Origin: DAOUEG01 sp964595455
GTDB taxonomy: Bacteria > Chloroflexota > Dehalococcoidia > Dehalococcoidales > RBG-16-60-22
Direction: 5' to 3'
Assembly (NCBI GenBank): GCA_964595455.1
Contig: CAZQQL010000002.1
Span: forward strand, 1-64,000
Length of the DNA: 64,000 bases
Under the pieces are notes generated by a model. It did no database searches. It saw nothing but the letters and a program-made list of their open reading frames with translations, and had not been told where the DNA came from. The position numbers and the translations under genes were made by a program. Position 1 is the stretch's first letter; each line of letters opens with the position of its first letter. Of the stretch, positions 40,453 to 48,541 are shown piece after piece.

Positions 40453-41478
40453 ATGATGTTCACCAGGCGGCACCTGGGCGATGTTCCGTTCTGCTACGCT
40501 GTCTCGACGGTGGTTGTGGGCGGCCGGACGAATCTGGTGTTCGCCTCGGAAGAACACGATGCCTGCCTGGGCTTCGATACCGAGACCTTTGAGGTGCAGA
40601 CCATCTGGCGGCAGCCCGGCGGTACCATGTCCATTGTGCCGTTACCGGGCAGGGACGGGGAGTTCCTGTCCGTCCAGGGTTTCTACCCCGGCTATGATGC
40701 CGCCGGCACGCGGGTGGTCTCCGCCCGTCTAATCCATGGTGAATGGCAGGTCGCGCAGTTGTTCCGGCTGCCTTATCTCCACCGTTTCGATATCCTGGAG
40801 CGTAACGGGACCAGGTATCTTATCTGCTGTACGTTATGTGCGCAAAAGAAAAGCGCTAAAGACTGGAGCTCGCCGGGCGCACTTTACGCCGCTGAACTGC
40901 GGGAAGACCTGACGAAGCCCATCGATCTCAGCCGAATCGCCGGGGGTATGACCCGAAACCACGGCTACTGGAGGGTAAACAAAGACGGGTTTACCTCGGC
41001 CCTGACCGCCTGCGATCAGGGGGTGTTCGAAGTCATCCCACCCGCCGCCCGTGGCGGGGACTGGTCGGTACGTAGTGTTCTTCCGGTGCCGGTATCAGAC
41101 ATCGCCCTGTGCGATATCGACGGTGACGGTGTTGACGAACTCGCGACGATCGAACCGTTCCACGGTGATGTATTCAACATCTACCGCCAGACTCCAGGGG
41201 GCTGGCATCTATTCTACCGGTACCCGGAGAGCCTGCCGTTCTGCCACGTCGTCTGGGGAGGCCGCCTCAGGGGCGAGCCGGTCTTCATCGGGGGATGCCG
41301 CGGCGGCGATCGCCGGTTGTTCATCCTGCACTGGCGGGATGGTGCGGTTCTACAACAGGTGATCGATACCGGCGGGGGACCGAGCAATGTCACCATCATT
41401 CCCGGTAGTCGCGTGGATGTTTTTGCCGTCGCTAACCGGGAGACGAACAGTGCGGATGTCTACCTTGTAGAGGATTGA
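40453..41478 (+). CDS. Beta-propeller-like protein with an FG-GAP/EF-type motif
   Basis: The 341-residue protein shows repeated beta-strand blocks (LVFASEEHDACLGFDTETF, FLSVQGFYPGYDAAGT, YLICCTLCAQKKS) and a Ca-binding type loop ALCDIDGDGVDELATI (about residue 218), as in FG-GAP/VCBS propellers. There is no signal peptide, so it is probably cytoplasmic. It starts at the base after the stop of the PEP-mutase-family gene, so the two are cotranscribed and may work together. No enzyme motif is recognised. Confidence 0.7.
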   Translation: MMFTRRHLGDVPFCYAVSTVVVGGRTNLVFASEEHDACLGFDTETFEVQTIWRQPGGTMSIVPLPGRDGEFLSVQGFYPGYDAAGTRVVSARLIHGEWQVAQLFRLPYLHRFDILERNGTRYLICCTLCAQKKSAKDWSSPGALYAAELREDLTKPIDLSRIAGGMTRNHGYWRVNKDGFTSALTACDQGVFEVIPPAARGGDWSVRSVLPVPVSDIALCDIDGDGVDELATIEPFHGDVFNIYRQTPGGWHLFYRYPESLPFCHVVWGGRLRGEPVFIGGCRGGDRRLFILHWRDGAVLQQVIDTGGGPSNVTIIPGSRVDVFAVANRETNSADVYLVED

Positions 41479-41488
41479 GGCCGGATAT

Positions 41489-42313
41489 TCAAGCGTCCGT
41501 TCTGGCTTTGATCGGAGAGAAATCAGGTTGCCGGTAGTAGTATCCTGTCTTGATCATCGTGCTTCTGATGGCCTTGTTCGGGCAATAGCTGTAACAGGCA
41601 ATGCAGTTGGCGCAATGATGGAGCCATTCCGGCCTGCCGTTGCTGAGAACGATGTTGCCGACGGGACATATTTTCACGCATGTTCCGCAACCGGTGCATG
41701 CATCGGTCACGGAAAAGGTATTGTCCAGCCGGCACAGGAGGTCTGTCCGGGCTTCGCCCGGTGTTCCATGAGCGGCTTCCATAAAAAACTTGGTGTTGGC
41801 TTTTTCTGTCAGCGGATAAACAAGTTTTTGCAGCACGTCCACGGCCCAGCTTGTCGTGTACAGCCCCTTCTGTTCCCGCTCTATCAGACGGCATATTTTC
41901 CGGGCCATGCGGCGTGAATTCCTGAATAGCGGTTCCGGCTTTTCCCAGAACTTCCTGAAGGCGTTTTGCGGCATGTGGACGCCGAACATGGCCGCCAGTC
42001 CGCCTCCGTTCGCTTTCAGATGCTCATCCAGCCGTTCGAACGAGTCCCCTCTCCCGCCGCCGTAGGTAGCCACAGCAAACACATATTTGGAGGAAAGACC
42101 CCGTAACTTACCGGTAAAATGCTCGATGATATTCGGTAGACCACCAAAATACACCGGAAACAAGATACCTGCCCGGTCCGCTTCTATCTTTATCTCACGC
42201 TGCTTCATTACGTTGGCAATGGGGACAAGTTGTCCGCCGCAGCCTTCCGCGATGCTCCGGGCAACGTAGTAGGTGTTGCCCGTCCCGGAAAACCAGTAGA
42301 TGACCGTTGACAT
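41489..42313 (-). CDS. EFR1-type flavodoxin-ferredoxin fusion
   Basis: The 274-residue protein starts with a flavodoxin-like domain (VIYWFSGTGNTYYVARSIAE, residues 4-23) and ends with two 4Fe-4S motifs (CTGCGTCVKICP at about 210-221 and CANCIACYSYCP). The arrangement is that of the EFR1 family, in which FMN and two clusters form a compact redox protein in anaerobes. It is monocistronic and convergent with the propeller gene. AAAGGAG precedes the ATG. The electron partner is not known. Confidence 0.9.
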   Translation of the reverse strand: MSTVIYWFSGTGNTYYVARSIAEGCGGQLVPIANVMKQREIKIEADRAGILFPVYFGGLPNIIEHFTGKLRGLSSKYVFAVATYGGGRGDSFERLDEHLKANGGGLAAMFGVHMPQNAFRKFWEKPEPLFRNSRRMARKICRLIEREQKGLYTTSWAVDVLQKLVYPLTEKANTKFFMEAAHGTPGEARTDLLCRLDNTFSVTDACTGCGTCVKICPVGNIVLSNGRPEWLHHCANCIACYSYCPNKAIRSTMIKTGYYYRQPDFSPIKARTDA

Positions 42314-42423
42314 ACCGCCGCTCCTTTTATCTCTGAAACCGGGTTACAGCCGCATGGTACCGGACTGTTTAAAGGCTGTCAACAGCACTGATCAGATGTA
42401 ACGAAAATTTCATGGCGCGAGAC

Positions 42424-42451
42424 TTGATTTCACAGACGGAAAGGGTACAAT
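42424..42451 (+). promoter_or_regulatory. Promoter placing the transcript start at a GTG codon
   Basis: TTGATT (42424-42429) and TACAAT (42446-42451) are 16 bases apart. Seven bases later lies GTG 42459, in frame with the DoxX-like gene, whereas the upstream ATG 42450 overlaps the -10 box and could not be transcribed from here. Confidence 0.55.
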
Positions 42452-42458
42452 GAGGTAC

Positions 42459-42977
42459 GTGAATACCCTGCGTACTACCTATATCGCCGGACTCTCACGA
42501 GCATTTTTCCAGGTACCGTCCCGCGTTATCCTGGGAGGGCTGCTGCTGGTAGCAGGGATTCTCAAGGTTCCTGAGACTGAGATGCTCGCCTGGGAGATCG
42601 ACCAGTACCTGATACTTCCGCCTTCCCTCGTCGATCCTTTCGCCGGGGTCCTTCCTCTAGCTGAAATCGTTCTCGGCCTGCTCCTGCTGCTCGGCGTCTA
42701 CACCCGCGTTACCGGTTTCTTCAGCGGGCTTCTGACCCTCAGCTTTACCATCGCAAAGCTGAAAGCTCAGATCCAGGGGCTGGACATCGAGGTCTGTCCC
42801 TGTCTCGGTCCCCTCGTTCCTCTGTTCCTCGGTCCAAGCCTGGCCATCGATGCCGTTATGCTCGTCTGCGCTTTTGTGCTGGTAGCCGGCAGGAGTGAAT
42901 TCCTGGCGCTGTCGACGCTGTTCGCCCGCCGCAGAGGTGGAGATCGCATCGAGAGCGAACAACCCCCGGCTCATTGA
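42459..42977 (+). CDS. DoxX/MauE-like four-helix membrane protein
   Basis: The 172-residue protein has four hydrophobic helices: VILGGLLLVAGILKVPETEM, FAGVLPLAEIVLGLLLLLGV, FFSGLLTLSFTIAKLKAQI and SLAIDAVMLVCAFVLVAG. This fits the MauE/DoxX membrane family, often linked to thiol-disulfide redox. The loop after helix 3 holds CPCLG, a possible redox-active CxC as in MauE-type proteins. The annotated ATG at 42450 falls inside the -10 box, so translation may start at GTG 42459 on a leaderless transcript. It is monocistronic. Confidence 0.75.
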   Translation: MNTLRTTYIAGLSRAFFQVPSRVILGGLLLVAGILKVPETEMLAWEIDQYLILPPSLVDPFAGVLPLAEIVLGLLLLLGVYTRVTGFFSGLLTLSFTIAKLKAQIQGLDIEVCPCLGPLVPLFLGPSLAIDAVMLVCAFVLVAGRSEFLALSTLFARRRGGDRIESEQPPAH

Positions 42978-43057
42978 GTCCTTCTAACCGGAGCGAAAGT
43001 AAAGCGTATTGTGCGCCTGCGGACTACGGTTAGGTCAACAGTGTATTTCACCGGCTA

Positions 43058-43100
43058 TTGACAAACAGCGGATACTGACGTAACATGTACGCGAAGGGAC
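43058..43100 (+). promoter_or_regulatory. Promoter with the shared motif, copy a
   Basis: TTGACA (43058-43063) and TAACAT (43081-43086) are 17 bases apart, followed at once by GTACGCGAAGGGAC (43087-43100). The motif covers the transcription start and so fits an operator. Confidence 0.7.
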
Positions 43101-43107
43101 AACAAAG

Positions 43108-43545
43108 GTGCGCATAGTATCATTTCCAGTCATCAACCAGAAACTCGATTTTCGCCAGGAAATCGAGATAACGTTCCAGTGTCCGGCCTGTTTTGCCATT
43201 GAGACGCTATTCATGGAGGAAGGCATAATCACACGGACGCCGCACTGGACACAGGTGAAAGACCGCGTCTACCATCGCAACTGCCGGCAGCCGGCCCGGC
43301 TCATCAACATGTCGCGCCGTGTCGTCCTTACGCCGGCCGGCGCTATGGATGTTATGCTCCGGTTTATGCGGCAGCGGCGGGTGACGCCCGGCCAACTTGC
43401 GTCTCAAGTCGGTGTCAGCCACATCACGGTGAAACGGTGGATTTCAGGCCGGTCCCGCCCCAACCGAACCTCAAGGGAACGCATTGCCGGTTACATGGGA
43501 GTACCGCTTAAGACTATATTTCCACAGGAGATTTGTAATAAATGA
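43108..43545 (+). CDS. Zinc-site plus HTH regulator
   Basis: The 145-residue protein has an N-terminal part with a likely metal site (FQCPACF, later YHRNCRQ) and a C-terminal Xre-like HTH: VTPGQLASQVGVSHITVKRW, then ISGRSRPNRTSRERIAGYMG and VPLKTIF. The HTH end RW-SGR..P..R is shared with the genes at 45955 and 47521, so these are paralogues. It probably binds DNA, perhaps the motif beside its own promoter. It starts with GTG at 43108 and overlaps the next gene by four bases (ATGA). Confidence 0.75.
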   Translation: MRIVSFPVINQKLDFRQEIEITFQCPACFAIETLFMEEGIITRTPHWTQVKDRVYHRNCRQPARLINMSRRVVLTPAGAMDVMLRFMRQRRVTPGQLASQVGVSHITVKRWISGRSRPNRTSRERIAGYMGVPLKTIFPQEICNK

Positions 43546-43847
43546 TGTCCGCCAACAGTAGATTGCTGGCAACAGCGATCAGAAACCAGAGGATCCTGCA
43601 TGGGTTCATGCAGACCGAGCTATCCCGGGTGTCCGGTATCCCGGCTGCGGAGATAAGCCGGGTGGAACGTGGCCGCCTTTTTCCCTCCGCGGAGTTTCTC
43701 ATGAAAATCTCCGCTATCCTGGGCATCGACCGCTCCCGGCTGCTAATGTGCGCCGCTTTCGTAGCCCTCGGTGAACCACGGATTAGACCGGGTTCGCTCT
43801 ATGATATCCTCGATGCTTTCCGGTATGTCTCCGGACTAACCGAGTAG
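43542..43847 (+). CDS. Xre-family HTH regulator
   Basis: The 101-residue protein is an Xre-type HTH: LLATAIRNQRILHGFMQTEL, then SRVSGIPAAEISRVERGRLF and PSAEFLMKISAILGI. The C-terminal 30 residues (GEPRIRPGSLYDILDAFRYV) are not recognised and may sense a ligand or partner. Its ATG overlaps the stop of the upstream Zn/HTH gene by four bases, so the two regulators are made together and might form a pair. AGGAG lies within the upstream gene's last codons. Confidence 0.82.
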   Translation: MMSANSRLLATAIRNQRILHGFMQTELSRVSGIPAAEISRVERGRLFPSAEFLMKISAILGIDRSRLLMCAAFVALGEPRIRPGSLYDILDAFRYVSGLTE

Positions 43848-43872
43848 ATTATCGTTAGTACCGGTTGCAACC

Positions 43873-43886
43873 TGACAGGTCTGTCA
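43873..43886. promoter_or_regulatory. Palindrome upstream of the cysteine synthase gene
   Basis: TGACAG (43873-43878) and CTGTCA (43881-43886) flank GT. The site lies about 80 bases before the cysteine synthase start and could be an operator. A similar CTGACA/TGTCAG palindrome lies at 47863-47877. Confidence 0.45.
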
Positions 43887-43962
43887 CGTAACATAGTAGT
43901 GTAAGTCTCCTTGTGCAGAATCGGGTAACGCGGCTTAATATCGGTGGCTTCGCAGAGGTAAC

Positions 43963-44904
43963 ATGTCTGAAAACAACGCTTCACGGATGATCGAATACGG
44001 TGAGAAGGGTGGGACCGACCCGGACGGCCGTTATTCCCTGTGTTGCGCCATCGGCAACACGCCGCTTCTGAGACTCGGTAACGTATATGCCAAGTTGGAA
44101 TGCCTCAATCCGGGCGGCAGCATCAAGGACCGGGTGGCGCTGGAGATCATCGAAAGCGCAGAACGGCGCGGCGAACTGAAACCCGGTTATACCATCGTCG
44201 AAGCCAGTAGCGGCAACACCGGTATCTCCCTGGCCATGGTCGGGGCCATCAAAGGGTATAAGGTGGTCATCGTCATGCCGGAGAATATGAGCCACGAGCG
44301 GGTTCTCATTATGAAATCCCTCGGGGCCGAGGTATTGCTCACGTCAAAGAGCGGCAGCCTCAAGGAAGCCATCGAGAAAACCGAGGAACTCGCCCGCCGT
44401 CCGGACGTTTTCCTTGCCCGCCAGTTCGCCAACCCTGATAACTTCAAGGCACAGGAAAAAACCGGTGAGGAGATCATCCGGGAGATCGGCGCGTGCGATG
44501 CCGTCGTTGCCGGCGTCGGGACCGGCGGTACGCTGATGGGTATATCTCATGCCATGCGGAAGGTCAACCCGGACGTGAAAGTTATCGCCGTAGAGCCGGA
44601 AGAAGCCGCGGTGATGTTTGGCGGCAGCGACGTCAAGATACGCGAACACAAGATACAGGGCATCGGAGACGGGTTTATCCCCAAACTGATCGACATGGAA
44701 AAGGTCGATGAGGTCGTTACCGTTACCAGTGAAGAAGCAATCGATACCACCAAGAGGCTTTTCCGGGAATACGGCATCCTCATCGGCATCAGTTCCGGCG
44801 CGAACATGGCCGTGGCGAAAAAGATCTGCCGGGACTACGAAAAAGTTGCCACCGTGTTCCCAGACAGGGCGGAACGTTACCTGAGCATGGATCTGCTAAA
44901 GTAA
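43963..44904 (+). CDS. cysK: Cysteine synthase (O-acetylserine sulfhydrylase family)
   Basis: The 313-residue protein is a fold-type II PLP enzyme: IGNTPLLRLGN, the PLP Lys in NPGGSIKDRVAL (about residue 50), the substrate loop EASSGNTGISLAM, the phosphate loop GVGTGGTLMGIS and the C-terminal GISSGANMAVA. It makes Cys from O-acetyl- or O-phosphoserine and sulfide. The CysK/CysM/CBS split cannot be settled by eye. Abundant Cys in the surface proteins encoded downstream may explain its place in this locus (inference). The stop overlaps the end of the convergent ImmA-like gene by 9 bases. Confidence 0.9.
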   Translation: MSENNASRMIEYGEKGGTDPDGRYSLCCAIGNTPLLRLGNVYAKLECLNPGGSIKDRVALEIIESAERRGELKPGYTIVEASSGNTGISLAMVGAIKGYKVVIVMPENMSHERVLIMKSLGAEVLLTSKSGSLKEAIEKTEELARRPDVFLARQFANPDNFKAQEKTGEEIIREIGACDAVVAGVGTGGTLMGISHAMRKVNPDVKVIAVEPEEAAVMFGGSDVKIREHKIQGIGDGFIPKLIDMEKVDEVVTVTSEEAIDTTKRLFREYGILIGISSGANMAVAKKICRDYEKVATVFPDRAERYLSMDLLK

Positions 44905-45633
44905 GCCCAGGCTTTCTATTCGTTCCTGCACGGCTTCCTCGGTGACCTGGTATTGCTCCGCCAGAATGGAGATATCCGGGCAGGCAGCCCGGCTTTTCTC
45001 GAACCATTTCTTCGGCATCAGGATGTGCAGGGCAAAGTTGTCCGCCAGCAGTTCATTGAATACCCCCTTCGTGCTGCCCCGCTTTTTGAAGATAGGCGTT
45101 GCCTTGCAATGGGCCAGGACATGAAACGCTTCATGAAAAAGCGTCTCCCGCTGCTTGAAGGGGTTGTCGTTCGCATTCAGATAAATGACCCAGCCTTCTT
45201 TCGTTTTCCAGATCGCGCCATGGTAGGCCTTCATGGGGATGGTGCGTACTTCTATGTCACAGGAGCGGTCCATGATGGAAATCAGCGTCGAAGGCACCGG
45301 GGGGTTTTTGATTTTCCCTTTTTCCAGCCAGCTTTCCGAGAGCATTGACAGCAGTTCGTAGATCCTGCCCGGTTTCAGGCTCTCCAGGAAACCCGGGTTC
45401 GAACTCCGGCAGAAGGTCTCTTTTGCCTGACCGTCCGCACAGGAACTCCCGGCGGGACAGTAGCAGAGCGTGCTTTTGTCCTGCCGCTCGGCTGAGATGT
45501 TGTACATCGGGCAGGCGCATTTACCGGTACTTTCCCGGAGCGAGCAGGTCCGGTATACCGGGCAACTCGTGCCGTCACCGGTGCTGACATAGTGCCAGAA
45601 TTCCGTTTCCCATTCCATAGCGCGCGTCTGCAT
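44896..45633 (-). CDS. ImmA/IrrE-type metallopeptidase with a Cys-rich N-terminus
   Basis: The 245-residue protein contains the zinc-protease motif FHEAFHVLAH (HExxH, about residues 165-174) and a downstream ligand Glu in FNELLADNFALHILMP, as in ImmA/IrrE proteases that cleave HTH repressors. The first 80 residues hold eight Cys (CPVYRTC, CACP, CYCPAGSSC, FCRS), probably a metal or Fe-S sensor, in place of the HTH often fused to such proteases. Several HTH regulators nearby are candidate targets. AGAAGGA precedes the ATG. Confidence 0.83.
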   Translation of the reverse strand: MQTRAMEWETEFWHYVSTGDGTSCPVYRTCSLRESTGKCACPMYNISAERQDKSTLCYCPAGSSCADGQAKETFCRSSNPGFLESLKPGRIYELLSMLSESWLEKGKIKNPPVPSTLISIMDRSCDIEVRTIPMKAYHGAIWKTKEGWVIYLNANDNPFKQRETLFHEAFHVLAHCKATPIFKKRGSTKGVFNELLADNFALHILMPKKWFEKSRAACPDISILAEQYQVTEEAVQERIESLGLL

Positions 45634-45954
45634 AACAATATCCTTCTTACGTCAATAACGGGATTCTTGCTCGACCGAGCGGACGCCGGTATACCAGCAT
45701 CCGTCCTCCTCCCGATTTCGCAAACGAATGAACCGCAGATAATGCTTAGGTGCGTTACTATAGTAACCCATACGTAGTTGCAAAGTAATAAATCCGAACG
45801 GAAATAAGTTGAAAATGTATGACATTTTTAGCGGATGCTGTCAGCAAGGAAGAAATGAATCAGCCCTTCGATAATGGAAACAATAGATATGTACGGACCA
45901 CGGACGCGCCCGTACCATCAGGAAAGCATGGGGGCCGACGGGTGGAGGCTGACC
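45634..45954. other. Gene-free stretch with a promoter and a 14-bp palindrome
   Basis: No convincing gene is seen. On the minus strand TTTGCA and TATAGT (16-base spacing) form a promoter for the ImmA-like gene, and the -10 box lies inside a perfect palindrome GTTACTATAGTAAC (45754-45767). The bases after the -10 box (AACGCACC) partly match the shared promoter motif. About 120 bases of leader follow before the start codon. Confidence 0.55.
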
Positions 45955-46335
45955 TTATTGGTTCTGTTTTGGTGTACGCCGGCGGCGCTGTGCGGCCCGC
46001 TGCTGGCGGCGGCGCTCGATGAGGTCTTCGATCATGGTGATGATGTCCTCGTCAAGTTCCTGGGGGTATTTTTGCTGGGCGTATTCCCGGAATTCCGGCC
46101 AGGCCGTCGCCGGCATATCGCTGAACTGTGCGATGTGGCCGGCCGCGGCCAGGACTTCTTCAACCGGGACGCCGGCATACTCGGCCAGGACACGGCAGGA
46201 ACGGGTACTCGGAACGTCCTTACCGGTTAACCAACGGTGCATTGTGGCATGACTGACCTGGATGTCAGCGGCCAGCTGGCTGGCCAGTTTTTTTCTTCTT
46301 CTCATGAGGTCCTGGAGGAACTCAATAATGTCCAT
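45955..46335 (-). CDS. HTH regulator, paralogue 2
   Basis: The 126-residue protein has an Xre-like HTH: LMRRRKKLASQLAADIQVSH, then ATMHRWLTGKDVPSTRSCRV and LAEYAGVPVEEVL. The C-end is basic (ERRRQQRAAQRRRRTPKQ), suited to contact DNA or RNA. It is closely similar in its HTH to the 47521 and 43108 products. Its promoter carries the shared motif on the minus strand, suggesting autoregulation within the regulon. GAGGG lies before the ATG. Confidence 0.78.
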   Translation of the reverse strand: MDIIEFLQDLMRRRKKLASQLAADIQVSHATMHRWLTGKDVPSTRSCRVLAEYAGVPVEEVLAAAGHIAQFSDMPATAWPEFREYAQQKYPQELDEDIITMIEDLIERRRQQRAAQRRRRTPKQNQ

Positions 46336-46369
46336 TCGTATCGCCCTCGTATCCTTGGGGAACCTTATA

Positions 46370-46414
46370 TGTCCCTCTGTGTAAATGGTATAATAAATGT
46401 AATTTGCCTGTCAA
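46370..46414 (-). promoter_or_regulatory. Promoter with the shared motif, copy e
   Basis: On the minus strand TTGACA (46414-46409), 16 bases, TATACC (46392-46387), two bases, then TTACACAGAGGGACA (46384-46370). The order -35, -10, motif is the same as in the plus-strand copies. Confidence 0.6.
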
Positions 46415-46457
46415 TATGGGGTAACCTGCCATTACGTGCCGGGGTTTCCTCTAGCCA

Positions 46458-46503
46458 TTGACAAACAATGCTATCGGTGTTACAGTATGTACGCATACGC
46501 ACA
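46458..46503 (+). promoter_or_regulatory. Promoter with the shared motif, copy b
   Basis: TTGACA (46458-46463), 17 bases, TACAGT (46481-46486), then AT and GTACGCATACGCACA (46489-46503). The core is more diverged than in the other copies. It drives the PKD-like lipoprotein gene. Confidence 0.6.
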
Positions 46504-46542
46504 TGATACGTACGTTAGATAACGCTCTACGGTGAGGTACGT

Positions 46543-47433
46543 ATGAAACTGAGACAATCTATTATTCGCATTCTGCTCGGGGCTTTTTGCCTTTCACTAT
46601 TTTCTCTTGCCGCCTGCGCGGATGCTCCCCCGGTTATTTCATCTGTCACGGCCGAAGCAGGTACCGTCCGCGGTGGTGATGAAGTGCGGGTCTCCTGTCA
46701 GGCGACGGACCCGGAAGGCGGCGCGCTGGAGTATATCTGGACCGCCAGCGCCGGAGACATCGTTTCTCAATCGCCTTTCGCGGAATGGACTGCCCCCGAT
46801 GAGGCCGGACCTTACGAGATACGAGTCAGCGTACGGGACGGGAAAGGCAACGAAACGAAGGATGCTGTTATTGTTTATGTTGCCGCCAACCTGCCGCCGC
46901 GGATTGATAGCCTCCTCGCCGATCCATCTCCCGTCGGAGAAGGGCAGCAGTGTTTCCTGAAATGCGGCGCCGAAGATCCGGAAGGCGATACCATAACCTA
47001 CAATTGGGAAACGGAAGAAGGTACCCTGTCCGGGGCCGGGCCGGTCGTTTCCTGGACCACGCCTTATGATGTCAATTCTTCCGTCATCAAGGTCACGGTG
47101 ACGGACATCCAGGGGCAGTCGGCAACGATGACGGTGAATGTAAGCATCGTCCCCAACCATGATCCCAAGATAGACATGCTTACTGCCACTCCCCGGAGCA
47201 TGACGCCTGGCGTCGAGAGCATTTTGCAATGTGTCGCTGTGGATATCGATGGCGATCCATTGGAATACTCCTGGACGGTTGACGGCGGTACACTGCACGG
47301 TTCCGGCAGTGACGTAACGTGGACCGCGCCGGAAGAATGCGGCACGTACATCGTGACAGTGACGGTAACAGACGGGCGGCATGGTAAGGCAGTCCAGGAA
47401 CAGGTCTTGAGGGTCGCGAAATCCGGGGGCTGA
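46543..47433 (+). CDS. Lipoprotein with three PKD/Ig-like domains
   Basis: The 296-residue protein has a signal ending in a lipobox (FSLAAC, Cys25) and three successive Ig/PKD-like repeats of about 90 residues, each with a pattern like CQATDPEGGALEYIWTASAG, then WTAPDEAGPYEIRVSVRDGK (also AEDPEGDTITYNW and AVDIDGDPLEYSW). Such domains make exposed adhesive or structural stalks. It is anchored by lipid outside the membrane and belongs to the surface-protein locus. A GAGGT ribosome site precedes the ATG. Its promoter carries the shared motif. Confidence 0.85.
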   Translation: MKLRQSIIRILLGAFCLSLFSLAACADAPPVISSVTAEAGTVRGGDEVRVSCQATDPEGGALEYIWTASAGDIVSQSPFAEWTAPDEAGPYEIRVSVRDGKGNETKDAVIVYVAANLPPRIDSLLADPSPVGEGQQCFLKCGAEDPEGDTITYNWETEEGTLSGAGPVVSWTTPYDVNSSVIKVTVTDIQGQSATMTVNVSIVPNHDPKIDMLTATPRSMTPGVESILQCVAVDIDGDPLEYSWTVDGGTLHGSGSDVTWTAPEECGTYIVTVTVTDGRHGKAVQEQVLRVAKSGG

Positions 47434-47520
47434 GGGGGCTAACATTTCCGGCGGTCTGCCGGTAAAACTCCTGTAATGATCCGGAAGGTCCACACGAAGT
47501 GATAGTGCGGGTTGCGTGTG

Positions 47521-47787
47521 TCAGTCGCTAGGATTCTGCTGCCGTTCTCCCGTGTAGGCGGCTGAGGGAATATGGCCGGCGCTGCGCAAGATTGTTTCCA
47601 GAGGCGTGCCGCTGAACTCGGCCAGCCGGTAGCATGACCTTGCTGAAGGAACATCGTCTCCCTTGAGCCAGCGCCCCACGGTGGCATGGCTTACTCCCAA
47701 TTTCAAGGCCAGCCGATTGGCTGTCAATTGCCGGTCACGTAATAGATCCGCCAGCAGAGTCCGTATAGGAACGTATACATTACTCAT
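47521..47787 (-). CDS. HTH regulator, paralogue 3, probably leaderless
   Basis: The 88-residue product (start ATG 47787) is a compact Xre-like HTH: TLLADLLRDRQLTANRLALK, then LGVSHATVGRWLKGDDVPSA and RSCYRLAEFSGTPLETIL. It matches paralogue 2 over the HTH. The frame runs upstream to 47856, but a TTGACA/GACAAT promoter (47822-47794) lies inside that extension and would start the transcript exactly at ATG 47787, so the short, leaderless form is likely. It is divergent from the 48097 gene, whose promoter carries the shared motif. Confidence 0.78.
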   Translation of the reverse strand: MSNVYVPIRTLLADLLRDRQLTANRLALKLGVSHATVGRWLKGDDVPSARSCYRLAEFSGTPLETILRSAGHIPSAAYTGERQQNPSD

Positions 47788-47793
47788 ACGGAC

Positions 47794-47822
47794 ATTGTCC
47801 GCCATAACTGCCGTTTTGTCAA
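47794..47822 (-). promoter_or_regulatory. Promoter giving a leaderless HTH transcript
   Basis: On the minus strand TTGACA (47822-47817), 17 bases, GACAAT (47799-47794), then GTCCGT and the ATG at 47787. The start codon is at the expected +1 position. Confidence 0.65.
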
Positions 47823-47862
47823 TAGTCACCGCCTGTTTCGTGCTTGAAAAGTCCATTACCCT

Positions 47863-47877
47863 CTGACAAATTGTCAG
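47863..47877. promoter_or_regulatory. Palindrome CTGACA-AAT-TGTCAG
   Basis: The perfect 6-base arms flank AAT. The site lies between the divergent promoters of the HTH gene (47794-47822) and the 48097 gene (47900-47943) and could bind a dimeric regulator acting on both. Confidence 0.5.
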
Positions 47878-47899
47878 GAATATTTTATATAAAATGCCC

Positions 47900-47943
47900 T
47901 TGACAACGGGCTGGCACGAAAATATAATGTACGCAAAGGGACA
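47900..47943 (+). promoter_or_regulatory. Promoter with the shared motif, copy c (best match)
   Basis: Consensus TTGACA (47900-47905), 17 bases, consensus TATAAT (47923-47928), then GTACGCAAAGGGACA (47929-47943). This would be a very strong promoter unless blocked at the motif. A leader of about 160 bases with no gene follows before 48097. Confidence 0.75.
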
Positions 47944-48096
47944 TATAGAGACCCTAAAGGAAATAACAAAATAATAAGCCAGTCAACAATCCCCCTCCAC
48001 TCTTGAAAATGACCGCGGATGGTTGGTTCTCACCAGTCCCGCACAATGTTCCTGACTATTGAAAAAAGGGAGAATTGTCCCTGAAAGGAGGCACGA

Positions 48097-48519
48097 TTGA
48101 ACGAACAGGTAATCATTGTCCACCGCTGTAGCGTGTGCAGCTCTCTCGTTACCATGTTATGCCGCCCGATCGAGAGGTTCTCCTGCCCGGTATGCGGAAA
48201 AAGAGCTTTTTGTCGCCCCAAACCAGCGGCTGTTAACCACGGCAGAAATTCTACGCCGATTGAGGTCATGATGAAACAGACAATATCGTATGAAAGCTAT
48301 CGTGAATACCTGCTGGCATTTCTCAGGGAAGCTGATGATGATCTCGCGGAAAAAAGAAAGAGGTTTACCACCTTCCTTCATATGGACCAGCAAGACCTCG
48401 ACCATAATTCGGATTTCGTAAGCTTCCTTGTCGCGACGACCGATGAACTCATCGATCGCGCTGCCAGACTCAATTCCATGGCCAGGACCATGGCGCTTGC
48501 CGGTACGGACGCTGCGTAA
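48097..48519 (+). CDS. Zn-ribbon small protein, unknown
   Basis: The 140-residue product begins with a zinc-ribbon-like part (HRCSVCSSLV, then FSCPVCGKRAFC) of about 45 residues, followed by a helical charged part (YREYLLAFLREADDDLAEKR, then LVATTDELIDRAARLNSMAR). No family is recognised. The TTG start has an excellent ribosome site, AAAGGAGG, 5 bases upstream. A second ATG at 48268 could start a shorter form without the zinc part. It precedes the giant surface-protein gene and is driven by the strongest shared-motif promoter. Confidence 0.7.
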   Translation: MNEQVIIVHRCSVCSSLVTMLCRPIERFSCPVCGKRAFCRPKPAAVNHGRNSTPIEVMMKQTISYESYREYLLAFLREADDDLAEKRKRFTTFLHMDQQDLDHNSDFVSFLVATTDELIDRAARLNSMARTMALAGTDAA

Positions 48520-48541
48520 GTCTCTTTTTTTACCGTAAAGC

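Noticed and set aside
45819..46230. Short plus-strand frames in the gene-free stretch and over the HTH gene
   Set aside because: No ribosome sites, low-complexity products, and overlap with the well-supported HTH gene on the minus strand.
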